A stretch of DNA of 64,000 bases from Phaeodactylum tricornutum CCAP 1055/1 (lineage: Eukaryota > Bacillariophyta > Bacillariophyceae > Surirellales > Neidiaceae): the NCBI RefSeq assembly GCF_000150955.2, contig NC_011673.1, forward strand, positions 62,001 through 126,000, in the 5' to 3' direction. The position numbers and the translations under genes were made by a program. The notes below the pieces were generated by a model. The model made no database searches, was not told the DNA's origin, and saw only the letters and a program-made list of their open reading frames with translations. This document shows positions 11,787 through 21,637 of this stretch, in pieces (positions within the stretch are counted from its first letter, which is position 1; each line of letters opens with the position of its first letter).

Positions 11787-12514
11787 CTATACTGCTGTTC
11801 GCGTTGTACGGCCATAGTACGAAAGAAACGGCTTCGTAGCATTCAATGAGAATTGGGAAACTACACACCCTTTCTCAAGGACGACCCGATACTGCAGCCC
11901 CCAAAACGTTGGATACTGTCTTTTGCTCGAGACGTTATTCAGGAATGTAGCCATTCCAATTGCGATGGCGTTACCGACCAGCGTAAATGCCACGTTACCC
12001 CATCCCAAGCTACCCGACGAGAAAATCAGAGCTGCTGCTCCTGCTGGTGGATGCGTAATGCCTAATCCGACCATGGAAGCTACTGCAATAGCCGTTGCCA
12101 GCGATTGCCGTATCCAAATTTCGACGCTGTCAGCATAGGATATCACTAGTGCAATAGAAATAGAAAGTGTCTGACCGAGCAAAGCGTTCCAAGGCTGCGA
12201 TGCGGGAGCGGCTGTCAGCCCATAAAGGAGAGTTACAAAGGCTCCGAATGGCCTTTGAAAGAACAAGAACGACGACGACAACAACAACAACATAAACAAC
12301 AAGTCAGCACGTCAGTTAGCATCTATTCATGCATCACAGTCAATGAGACTCACCCAAGTTCAAACGATTGATTTGTGCCGTATTTGTTCAGGAAATATAC
12401 TTGCAGGCGTGTCAGCACAAGTAGCGTTGCAAACGTAGCGACAAATGTGTGGCACGACTGGCGAATGGTAAATCGGGGTGGTGGAAGAACTCCTGCACCC
12501 TTGGTCTTTTTCAT
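11787..12514 (-). CDS. HPP-family integral membrane protein (may be the C-terminal half of a GAF-HPP gene)
   Basis: Exons 12354-12514 and 11787-12252, with a 101-bp intron (GTGAGT donor, TTTCAAAG acceptor). The junction gives FELG-PFGAFVTLLYG, a canonical HPP-family segment; GITHPPAGAAALIF contains the HPP signature, and KRQYPTFW is the usual domain end. From ATG 12514 the product is 208 aa with about four membrane helices. Bacterial and plastid HPP proteins have been linked to nitrite transport; no substrate is shown here. The same frame continues upstream into a GAF-like region, interrupted by TAG at 12538-12536, so this ATG may be a real start or an internal Met of a broken longer gene. 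Confidence 0.7.
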
Positions 12515-12535
12515 TATAGACAGAAGTTTTGCTAT

Positions 12536-13641
12536 CTAGGCGCGGTAAATCTCTCCAAATTTTGTTTCGTGCCAGGCTAGTGCTTGCTGAGCATCAATAT
12601 GCTTCCTTTGTGCCTCGTCCTGCACCAGCGTACCCAAATCGACCGACATCTGCCGAGCGTGCACAATTTTTCGCTTGACTCGCCGCAATGCATCGCTAAG
12701 TTCGTGCCGCCGTTCTTCCACCACAATTGCTCGAGGCCCCTGCAAACAAAAAGCGGCTCCGATCAAGTCCGACGCTGCCACCAGTTACGTTTCGTTCGTG
12801 ACTGATTGTAATTTAGCTTGGTCGACACCTTGGCGGGCGAGATAAACGACAATGCCTTGCTGGCCGTGGTAACGGAATGGCACTGCTGCCGCCCAGCCGA
12901 GACCCACCTCGGCAAGCAGCTGCAATCGAGGATTCCACGGTTGATCGGGATCGTCGGCCAACGCCTGTACTTCCCGCCACACGACCTGTTTGATTGGAGA
13001 CGTGGGTCCAAAGACTCCGTCCAGCATTTTCTTGTTGTGATGATCACGGGACAAGAACTGATTATGGAATGATGACGAATTCGAATTTCCGTTGCCGCCG
13101 CGTAAGTGATAACCGGTTTCCGACCAGAGTGCTCCCTGAAGTCCTTCACCGGGAGCGAGTGGGTGTGGCGCCAAATAGTCCGTGCGTGAGGGTTCGGTCA
13201 ATCGACAAATTTTACAGTCCGCACTGCAATTTCGATGATAGACCGGGTCAATCCACCACTAGATTGTAAACGGAGATACCGTTAAACGCAAGATAGCCAC
13301 GCAACGGTAATGGTGAGGTTTCGAAAATGCTAGAATCTCCAATTTAGGCACACGCGATGCTACCCTTTACTTACACCCGAATCCGATCGATACAGCGCCG
13401 TTTTGTCCGGGCTCATCACCCACACTTCCACGAGAATCATCCCGAACGCCCATCGCCCCGCATCCGCCACCGAACGGTGTAGAAGGTTGATGTCCGACGC
13501 CTCTGACATCACTGGACGCGTGACAGTGTCGCGTTCCGGAATATCGAGGACAACGCTGTTGCTTGCGCGATGGTCGTGTCGATCGTGGATGATGATGTTG
13601 TTGTTGCTGTTATTGTGGCGGTCGTTGTCCACGGGGGGCAT
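12536..13641 (-). pseudogene. GAF-domain region upstream of and in frame with HPP, two in-frame stops
   Basis: Exon 1 is 13375-13641 (ATG 13641; Asn/Asp/His-rich start, then RWAFGMILVEVWVMSPD). A 116-bp intron (GTAAGT donor, TCTAG acceptor) joins it in phase 0 to an exon from 13258 beginning WWIDPVYHRNCSADCKICRL, followed by APGEGLQGALWSETG and GLGWAAAVPFRYHGQQGIVVYLA, typical of GAF domains. The frame meets TAA at 12787-12785, yet what follows in the same frame (LVAASDLIGAAF, then a charged helix) reads as the natural GAF continuation; a second TAG at 12538-12536 lies just before the HPP part. Three readings are possible: a decayed GAF-HPP fusion, a truncated GAF protein of 246 aa plus a separate HPP gene, or sequence errors. 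Confidence 0.6.
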
Positions 13642-14675
13642 TGCGAGAATCACATTATCGTGGGGGAGACCAATATTGTTGACGAGAGAGGTATTAGAAA
13701 GTGAAGGGAATGGAGCAGTCAGGTGGCGGTCCCGTGGCGTGGTTGTATCATGCACTGCTACGATCAAAACATCCCAGAAATGTCAAGATCATGGATTGGT
13801 TTCAAGGACACATGACATTGTAATCCTTACGGCTATTTCGATCCGAACCCAGAGTATGGTAGGTAGGTAGTGACACGAGCGAGTCATAGAATTGTTGTTT
13901 GATCAGACAATCTGTACACTTATTCGACCATGTCTATTTATTACCACACGTGTTTGTACGCGCCAAACAGATTCTTTCGCTAGAATCCGACTGATCGACG
14001 ACCACACAGAGAGAGGGACTGACGAAGTACAACCACGCGACGAAACCACCACGGCAACACAACATAGCGTTAATTTTACAATTAGTGCTGACTAACAGCG
14101 TATACTGTCAACAGAGTCCGATGACTGGCTGACAATGACTTGGAACGCCAATTTGCATTGATAGTGACTATGAGTTCCAAGCTTCGATCGGGCCGAACCA
14201 AGTAGAAAGATACATGTAAACGACTACCTATATACTGGCTGATTCAATCCGACCAGCAGAGTAACCCCATCTGGTGTCGATTCCTCTGCGAATACTCTAG
14301 AGGTATCACGGTATGTATATAGTATATAGTACTCGTCGCCCACGGTTGTCTTCGATTCCCATCCATCCTGTTACGGACAGGAACCAGACACGACACGGCC
14401 CTACCTCTCCGTATCCGATCCTTGCCATCACTTTTGGGGTACTTTCGAAAAAGACTGATTCATAGTCAAATGCCTTCTGACGGATCCAGAGGGTACGCAG
14501 AGTTCTGCTGACGAACTGTCTCGTACACTCATTCTTGGTTGTGGAAATCATCTCCCTACACACTACGCTCCAAAATGATAACTCTGCACAATTCACACAA
14601 TATCCTAAACAGTACACTTGCGATCGCACTTGCAACCCACGTACCACCACCAGTACCAAACACAATCATTACACC
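13642..14675. other. Intergenic region upstream of the LHC gene
   Basis: About 1 kb between two divergent genes. No ORF with protein-like composition was found. A TA-rich tract (TATGTATATAGTATATAG) lies near 14312-14330. Promoter elements of the LHC gene would be expected here, but none is assigned. Confidence 0.5.
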
Positions 14676-15424
14676 ATGAAGTGCATCGCCGCTATCGCTC
14701 TTCTCGCCACTACGGCGTCCGCCTTTAACGCATTCGGTGCCGCCAAGAAGGCTGCGCCCAAAAAGCCGGTACGTCTACGCGAACCTTGGCATTTTCCAGG
14801 TACCGCAGTGTCGGTGTGTTACAGTTAGTGTCGTCCGCGATTGCATTCCTCACGAACCACACTCGTTCCGCTTTGTCCCGGCAGGTATTCTCGATCGAAA
14901 CGATCCCCGGTGCGCTCGCTCCCGTTGGTATCTTTGATCCCCTCGGTTTCGCCGCCAAGGCCGACGAGTCCACCCTGAAGCGATACCGCGAAGCCGAGCT
15001 CACCCACGGACGGGTGGCCATGCTCGCTACCGTTGGCTTCTTGGTCGGTGAAGCCGTGGAAGGATCTTCCTTCCTCTTTGATGCTTCTATCAAAGGACCT
15101 GCTATTTCTCATCTCGCCCAAGTGCCGACTCCGTTCTGGGTTCTCTTGACCATTTTCATCGGGGCCGCGGAACAGACCCGTGCCGTCATCGGCTGGCGGG
15201 ATCCTTCCGACGTACCCTTCGACAAGCCCGGTCTCTTGAACGAGGACTACACCCCGGGTGACATTGGCTTTGATCCTCTCGGACTCAAGCCAACGGATGC
15301 GGAAGAACTCAGGGTTCTACAGACCAAGGAACTCCAGAACGGACGCTTGGCCATGCTTGCTGCCGCTGGATTCATGGCGCAGGAACTCGTGGACGGCAAG
15401 GGAATCTTGGAACACCTCCTCTAA
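14676..15424 (+). CDS. Fucoxanthin-chlorophyll a/c light-harvesting protein (LHC/FCP), 2 exons
   Basis: Exons 14676-14768 and 14885-15424; the 116-bp intron is phase 0 (GTACGT donor, CGGCAG acceptor), giving 210 aa. The N-terminus is a bipartite plastid presequence: signal peptide MKCIAAIALLATTASA followed by Phe (ASAF motif). The mature part has GIFDPLGF, helix 1 with YREAELTHGRVAMLA, helix 2 (FWVLLTIFIGAAEQTRAVIGW) and helix 3 with ELQNGRLAMLAAAGFMAQELVDG. The ExxxxR/NGR pairs in helices 1 and 3 are the chlorophyll-binding ion pairs of the family. It acts in the thylakoid membrane as antenna. I cannot assign the subfamily (Lhcf, Lhcr or other) with confidence. Confidence 0.93.
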
Positions 15425-15676
15425 GTTTCCCGTAACGTTTGCACAAAAATTGGGAACACACGATACTGGTCGCCACGAAAAACGTGGAACGACAGGAAGC
15501 CTCGGAACACTAGGGACATTCCATAGAGACAAAACGCAAGCCAGAAGCTCTTGTTCACCGACCGGTACACACGATACACGACTATAAAGGAATCCTTACT
15601 ACACTTTTTATGATTTACATAAACATCGTCGCTATCGTTTGTCTGTACTTCTCTTGCGTAAGAGTTAGACGAACAA

Positions 15677-17170
15677 TTACAGTTCGGCACGGTTGCGCTT
15701 CCATTTGTTGACAACCTTGGTGCCCACTAGTCCTTTGAAAGACGACGACAGCCTTTTAAAATTCACAAAAGTTGAACTGGTCGACGACGATCGTTGGGAG
15801 CGTTTCTTTCCGGTGTGCGCTTTCATCTCGTCCATCGCGCCAACCAGGACATTGTACATGGTTACCATTTCGTCCTCCGACCAGAACGGCACAGCTGGCG
15901 ACGACGCCTGCGGGTCCCATTGGTTTGGCATGCCGTCGGTTTCTCCGTACACGAGTGCATCATACTCTTCCCGCAATTGCTCGGTGACGAGATAGAGCGG
16001 CAGGCAAAGGTCGGCTAACGGCTGTGCGGACGAAGCATCGCGTGTTTCTTTCGTGACGTAATCCACATATCGTTCCAAGGCCTGGGCCGCGACCGCACCA
16101 ATATGCTTCCCGGGCTTTCCATCCCCTTCGTCCGACGCTTCCGCGTCGAAATAGTCTTGCACAGCCGCCAGATCCAGTGGACGTCGCAACATCCACCGTC
16201 CGGCCATGTGCGACGCAACGAGACTGTTCTCCGGGAGAACGGGGGGCGTGCACGTGGTCTTAGTCGTTGGCGATGAAGTGAACCGCCGCAAACGCTGGAG
16301 ATCACCAAGGTTTCGGATACCACCGTTCAAGGTCACACGGAGATCGGGAAAGTCGGTGGCGATGCGCTCGACCATGCGGTAATCCAACGATGGCACGATG
16401 CGATTCTTGCTGGGACTGAGACCGGTTAATACGGCCACTCGCGCGTGCAGAATAACGTGGGACACACCAGCGTCGCGCGCGATACTAACGTATCGATGCA
16501 AGGCTTGGTATGAGGCCACGGTGGTAGTGTCGTGCACCGCATCACCACCGGAACGTGTGGCCTCAGTCCTTAAAGACAAGTCGGCCGGTGTATCGACAAC
16601 CCCGATGCGGCATTTAAGTGAAACTTTTGTAGTCGAGGGCAGGACGTCCCTCATCGTCTGCAAGAGCGTCCCCGTGTAATCGGGCTGTTTCATGAGCGAG
16701 GCCCCGTACGTGGTTGCTCCTCCCGCTTCGATCCCGGGACAGCCGCAGTTGAGATTGACTTGCGTAAAGGGAAAGGCGTCTTGGTCCTGACTCTGTGCGG
16801 ATAGACGCAACAAGCATTCTCGGAGCTTGTCTGGTTGGTTGCCTCCTATTTGTAAGACAAGGTTCTCCGGTTGGGACGATGATGCGTGCGTGTTACGGTT
16901 GGTCCAGTAGCGGCCAAAGCGTCGCTCGAGCCCCTTTGATCCCGTTGCTAGCAAATCCTCCACCTTTTCCATTTCCGTCCAGAGCGTCGCATTGGCGGAC
17001 AGAGTACGGTACAACTGTCGCAGTGGAGCGTGCGTGTAGCATTGCATGGGGGCCACGTGAAACTGCCACTCTCTTGGAGGCGGAACCGTGGACGGAGTCG
17101 GGTTTCCGGAGAAGGCTTGCACCGTGACGAGGTATACCGAAACTAGCACAAGAACTAGAGTCGACGTCAT
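15677..17170 (-). CDS. tRNA-dihydrouridine synthase (DusA-like), probably plastid-targeted
   Basis: A single-exon FMN-dependent Dus. Motifs: HVAPMQCYTHAPLRQLYR, LWTEMEKVEDLL, LQIGGNQPDKL, VNLNCGCPG (catalytic Cys probably C144), SLKCRIGV, HARVAVLTGLSPSKNR and LNGGI. The order and wording match DusA, which reduces U20/20a in tRNA, rather than cytosolic eukaryotic DUS1-4. I take ATG 17170 because it begins a clean signal peptide ending VQAF (MTSTLVLVLVSVYLVTVQAF), an ASAF-like plastid cleavage site; an in-frame ATG at 17215 would add 15 aa in front. The product is 497 aa. A long C-terminal part after the barrel is basic. It is convergent with the LHC gene (252 bp). Confidence 0.85.
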   Translation of the reverse strand: MTSTLVLVLVSVYLVTVQAFSGNPTPSTVPPPREWQFHVAPMQCYTHAPLRQLYRTLSANATLWTEMEKVEDLLATGSKGLERRFGRYWTNRNTHASSSQPENLVLQIGGNQPDKLRECLLRLSAQSQDQDAFPFTQVNLNCGCPGIEAGGATTYGASLMKQPDYTGTLLQTMRDVLPSTTKVSLKCRIGVVDTPADLSLRTEATRSGGDAVHDTTTVASYQALHRYVSIARDAGVSHVILHARVAVLTGLSPSKNRIVPSLDYRMVERIATDFPDLRVTLNGGIRNLGDLQRLRRFTSSPTTKTTCTPPVLPENSLVASHMAGRWMLRRPLDLAAVQDYFDAEASDEGDGKPGKHIGAVAAQALERYVDYVTKETRDASSAQPLADLCLPLYLVTEQLREEYDALVYGETDGMPNQWDPQASSPAVPFWSEDEMVTMYNVLVGAMDEMKAHTGKKRSQRSSSTSSTFVNFKRLSSSFKGLVGTKVVNKWKRNRAEL

Positions 17171-18843
17171 CCTCGCATGGCTGCAGGAATGTACCAGGGG
17201 TCGCCGCGGGAACATCGCAAATGCCGTGGGGAAAACGTTGGCACCGAATATGTTATCGCGAACGGTCTAGCAACGTCTTTTCCTCTCGAAACGCGATCCG
17301 TCATTCCTTTTCGGCTAGTAAAGACAATTCTCCATCTCCTTGGGGCAATGACTGGTACGTGAGGCTTTATCTTTGCCAACCATTGCTTCTAATGATGTAT
17401 CAAATCAGGTATTTCAATTTCTGCTTCTGGTTATCACGCTTGGAATTATACCCTTTTTGCCGACTGTCCGACACTTGACAGTGCCCCAAAACTGCAGTGG
17501 AGCGTTGTGATTGGCCAAAAAACACTGGCATGTTGATCTTACTGCGACACGCCCCCAAAATCGACTGTGAAGAAAACGGTCGCTTCTTTTTTCCTGATTC
17601 GTCCTGGAGACAACCTTCCCAATCGAACTATCTTTTAGAGAGGAGGCGAACTCCGCAAATCACAGTCAGCCTCTATTGCTCTGGATACCGGAGATAGCAA
17701 TTTCATTGTTTACCTTGCTTTTCTGTCAAGGATTCGACCGGTGGGCCAAAGAGGAACAACAAGGAGCTGTCCGGCTATGCATCCCTGACGCCCCCGTTTC
17801 TCTTCTCAGGAAGCATCGGTTCCGCGGCGAGAGCTTCGATCCAGCGCGTAAGCGTCTTAAAAAAATTTCGAGCCTTGCAATTAGTTCCTCAGTCTACGAC
17901 CGAAAACAGTCCCATCTTTTGATCGTCAACACATACATTAAAGGGGTGTCGTTGAAGTGACCCAACACTGACTTATAAGGTCCCCGAAGGTCTCCTCATT
18001 GTTATCGATAGTGTTTGGTCTCTCTTTTTACTTGTCTACTGGTCCAGATGCCGACGACTTGGCTGACAGTGAATGGATATATTGAACGAAATCGTGTAGC
18101 ATGACGATCAACAAGCTGTTGTTCTTCTTACTCACAAACTTGCAACATCAAATCGGCTTGCAAAGGTTGCACCCAACTGTAATTGCAAAATGTAGACAAG
18201 CACAAAAGTGTTTAAAGAATTTGGAACGGTCCTAGCAACAAGGTCGCTGACAGTGACGATGGCAATATTATGGCAGTTATTGACGGGCATGGCACAGTAT
18301 GTCTGTTCATGATGGTGGCTTGTCGCGACACGCCTTTTCTACATTGACGGTGAAAGCATTCTACAGTGTTCACAGCCGGATTCAACAACGATGCTTGTAG
18401 TTTCCTACAGGATTTGGTTCTCTTATCCCTCTGCCCACCAGCTTTTAATTTTTGGATTGACTGTGAATGTGGCTTGCATTGTTTCATCCTTGCAAGCACT
18501 TACAGTAAAACGAACTACTAGCACACGTTTATCTCCACCACCGACATGAAAAATATGCAACTTTGCAACCTTTTTAAAAATTTATAAATATGGATTTCCG
18601 CCATACAATTTCACTCTTCCTTGCTTTCTCTATTTGCAGTGGCTTTCTTCCGGAGTCGGATCTGGAACTTTAACTTTTCTTTTTCCTGCGACTGGTGGAG
18701 ACTATTGTAATTGCGTAGAGATACTTTCCCTCCTTGCTTACTGCAAATAGGGAAAGGAGATGGTTCCTGTGGCCCTTTTGGCCACTCGCTGGCATCAATG
18801 GCAAACATTGCTTTTTTGAAAGATGTTAAGGATTTGGGTACCT
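17171..18843. other. Gene-poor intergenic region (1.7 kb)
   Basis: Only short ORFs without protein-like composition occur here. Two copies of the 8-mer GACTGTGA/TCACAGTC lie close together (17563-17570, 17660-17667) and a third at 18459-18466. An AT-rich stretch sits near 18560-18600. No tRNA, repeat array or transposon ends were recognised. Confidence 0.5.
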
Positions 18844-19545
18844 TTAAACCCTTGACCAAGAAAATTCCGTCACGGCATCAAACGCTTTGTTTGCGAGAAA
18901 GCGGATTTGTCGCCTCCAAGATTCTGCAGAAAGTTCCATTGGGTGCCCTATTGATGGAGGTAATGGAGGTACTTGCTCTGGAAGAAAAAGTGAGAAATAC
19001 TCGATCCCAAAGCGAAGTTGGCTCAAAATGCCCCTCTGTTTTGTCCGACCCCGGCGTATTTGTGTATGCCACTGCTGGAAATGCCATTGCTGGAATGAAT
19101 CCTTGATGTCCATGTCTTTTAGCCTTTCTGGAAGAGAGTACGTTGGGAATGCCTGCTGGTCTGCAGCTGGTCCTGTTTCGACGTCAATGGCATTGATGGC
19201 TAGCCCTTCTTGCTTTGCGCTGTCTTCTGCAATGTTAGTGTTGGTATCCGTACGTCCCATAGCCATCCGTAGCATTGTTGTTAACTCCTTAATTTTTTCG
19301 TTTTGTCCTTCCACAATTGTGTGTAGCTCCTTAATGGTTGCAACCATTTCCTGAACGTCATCGTGCATGTTGTTCTGTATCAACTGCAACTCATTTGTAG
19401 TCCGAGCCTGTATTTCTATATATACTCCCAGCATCCTCGGATCTAGCAAAACCTGCGTGCCCCCCACAGCGTCCCCCATCTTTGACCAGAATGCTGATTC
19501 CAAGTTTCTGTCCAGAATGTCCGTTTGCACGGACGTGCTCCCCAT
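18844..19545 (-). CDS. Orphan hypothetical protein with a coiled coil (233 aa)
   Basis: ATG 19545 is the first Met of the frame. The protein has a central heptad-like region (NELQLIQNNMHDDVQEMVATI, then ELHTIVEGQNEKIKELTTML) and a basic to aromatic C-terminal part (RRGRTKQRGILSQLRFGIEYF, PEQVPPLPPSIGHP). A small imperfect tandem duplication of 15 bp near 19068-19097 gives FQQWHFQQWH. There is no signal peptide or membrane helix. It sits alone in a gene-poor gap, and its family is unknown to me. The last residues (AFDAVTEFSWSRV) end abruptly, so it may be truncated or have a further exon. It might belong to a dispersed repeat family, which I cannot test. Confidence 0.45.
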   Translation of the reverse strand: MGSTSVQTDILDRNLESAFWSKMGDAVGGTQVLLDPRMLGVYIEIQARTTNELQLIQNNMHDDVQEMVATIKELHTIVEGQNEKIKELTTMLRMAMGRTDTNTNIAEDSAKQEGLAINAIDVETGPAADQQAFPTYSLPERLKDMDIKDSFQQWHFQQWHTQIRRGRTKQRGILSQLRFGIEYFSLFLPEQVPPLPPSIGHPMELSAESWRRQIRFLANKAFDAVTEFSWSRV

Positions 19546-20135
19546 CTCCGAGTGATCCCAGGAAACCCCTGCCGTTTTGGATGGACGGAAGAATCCGCAC
19601 GAACAAGGGATGATTTTGAACAATCTCTAGCCGTTAATCCTACTGCCTTGATCTTGTCGGACCGTGAATGGGCGAGACGGATGCGGGTGCTCTCTCTCAA
19701 GAGTCAAGGCCTTTCACAAAGTGGGGCGGGCGCCGGTCACGGAGACCGTTCGTTACGGTTAATATGTTACATCTCGGTAGATTGCACAGAATTCGTAGTT
19801 CACTTTTTCTCTGCTTGTACGGAAGACCGCAACCTACTCTGACCAAATCCGGGTTTCCAAACGATTTCCGAATGGCCGTTGGCAGTATTTTTACTGACTG
19901 TGAGATTGATACCGCGGTCGGACAAACCGCGATACGTTTCACGTGATACTCTACGATCCATTTGCACGCCCCATTTGCCCCATCTGACTTTTTTCACAAG
20001 TCCATTTCACTATCAAGTGTCACAATCCATACGTATTCCACCATCCTAATTGTAAACGACTGTTGCTACTCGCCCCTCTCTTCTTCCCATCCTTCTCCCA
20101 CCAAAGGGGTTTTTCTTGAAGAAACAGGTGTTCCC
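19546..20135. other. Intergenic region upstream of the CWF19-like gene
   Basis: The CWF19-like frame is open back to 19962 but lacks an ATG before 20136, so the proximal part is probably 5' UTR. No other feature seen. Confidence 0.45.
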
Positions 20136-20432
20136 ATGCTGTCCGGAATTAAAGTGGGCAAGAAGAAGAAGAAAACGTCCGAGGCACAGCCGTCTTGGAC
20201 GGCAACACCATCGGCGGCATTGCACGTTTCGACGGCGCATCGTTGTGACGCTGCGACGGGCGTAGCGGTGACCGACCAAGCCGTCGACACGAACACATCC
20301 GTAGCCGACTTGTTGCGACAAAGTCTGGCTTCCGGGACGTTCCTGACCGACACTCAATCCGGCGCGACGAAGTACAAGGGGGAACGGGAAACGCCACCGC
20401 AATCCTCCGATACGCAAGCACCGCAACAATTA

Positions 20433-20463
<31 letters not shown>

Positions 20464-21551
20464 GGCGACTACCAGATTTGGAACGCCGGGGTCGGATACA
20501 ATCGACGTGGGAATCTGGAAAGAAATCATCGCCGTCGCAGAATACCCACGAGGATTCCCATTCCCTCATTCTCCTTCCCACCAGGGCGAGTATCACTGTC
20601 GGCACCAAGTCCGATGAAGCCAATATGACGGTGGAAGAATTGGCGGTGGCCGAACGAGGCTGCAATTTATCCACCAACGAAATTGCTTCCCGTAACGTTA
20701 TGCGTATCGGCAAAAAACGCAAACTCAAGCACAATGCGGATAGTGACGAAGAAGAACAACGACAGCTATCCTACCTCAACCAATCACACGGAGCCGACAG
20801 CAAAAAGGCTTCGCAACGATCGCACACGCGGCAATTGGCGGTCCACGATCAGCAGTCCAAGATAACCGCCAAGTGTTGGTGGTGGATGGAATCATCGCGT
20901 TTTCCCCGCCACCGCCTGATTGCCCTCGGCGACTTTGTAGCGCTGGTCGCCGCACCACCAGCATTGTCCCTCACACCGGGCAAACACTTTTACTTGGTCC
21001 CCATTCCACACGCCGAATCACTCACTACCTGTGACAATGACGTCTGGGACGAACTCATCCGCTTCCAAACCAGCCTCCGACAGACATTTGCCGCCGAAGG
21101 CGAACACGTGCTCTTTTGCGAAACCGTCTTACCCCAACACACTACGTCCTTCTGGCAAACCAAGTTGGAGGCAATCGTGGTTCCTAGAAATGTCGGACTC
21201 GACGCACCACTCTATTTCAAATCAGCACTAACGGAACAAGCCCAGGACTGGGGCACGCACCAAAAACTCCTCAAGACGGCGGAGAAGGGTTTGCGGCGCA
21301 CAATCCCGCAGAATTTTGCCTATTTTTATCTAGAGTACGGACCTCACCATCAAGGGTACGCATTAATGATCGAAACGCAATCCTTTCCGAAAGATTTGGG
21401 AGTGGATACGATTGCCGGCATGATGCAGCAAGTTCCGATACGCATGCGCCGCCGCTCTTCCGAACCGTCCGTCGAACAGGAACTCCGGTTGATCGAGGCG
21501 TTCTTGCAACGGTACAAGCCACACGATTGGACGCTCCAGTTGGACGACTGA
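20136..21551 (+). CDS. CWF19L2: CWF19-like spliceosomal / intron-turnover protein
   Basis: Single exon, 471 aa. A lysine-rich start (GKKKKK) and a Gln tract (about residues 98-110) are followed by a low-complexity charged region. From about residue 244 come the two CwfJ C-terminal domains: AKCWWWMESSRFPRHRLIALG, HFYLVPIPHAESLTTCDNDVW (HIT-like, with PxPHxxS), CETVLPQHTT, EAIVVPR, then KGLRRTIPQNFAYFYLEYG and the final domain to the stop. CWF19L2 and yeast Drn1 associate with post-splicing complexes and the lariat debranching enzyme. Nuclear. An upstream non-ATG extension of the frame was rejected. It is convergent with RPB2 (86 bp between stops). Confidence 0.87.
20434..20463 (+). repeat. CAG microsatellite encoding poly-Gln
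   Basis: About ten consecutive CAG units, preceded by CAA and a Leu codon, within the low-complexity N-terminal half of the CWF19-like protein. Confidence 0.85.
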
Positions 21552-21637
21552 CAGTGAATTTCATTAGTCGTTTGGGATCGAACCAACGTTAACAACTAAC
21601 GCTTGCTCGTATGAAAGGTGTGAGCAGATTTTTTCAC

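Noticed and set aside
12740-12799. A 60-bp intron that would remove the first in-frame stop of the GAF region
   Set aside because: It needs a weak GTCACG donor and would delete the natural GAF residues LVAASDLIGAAF; the better GTAACT donor at 12788 would shift the frame.
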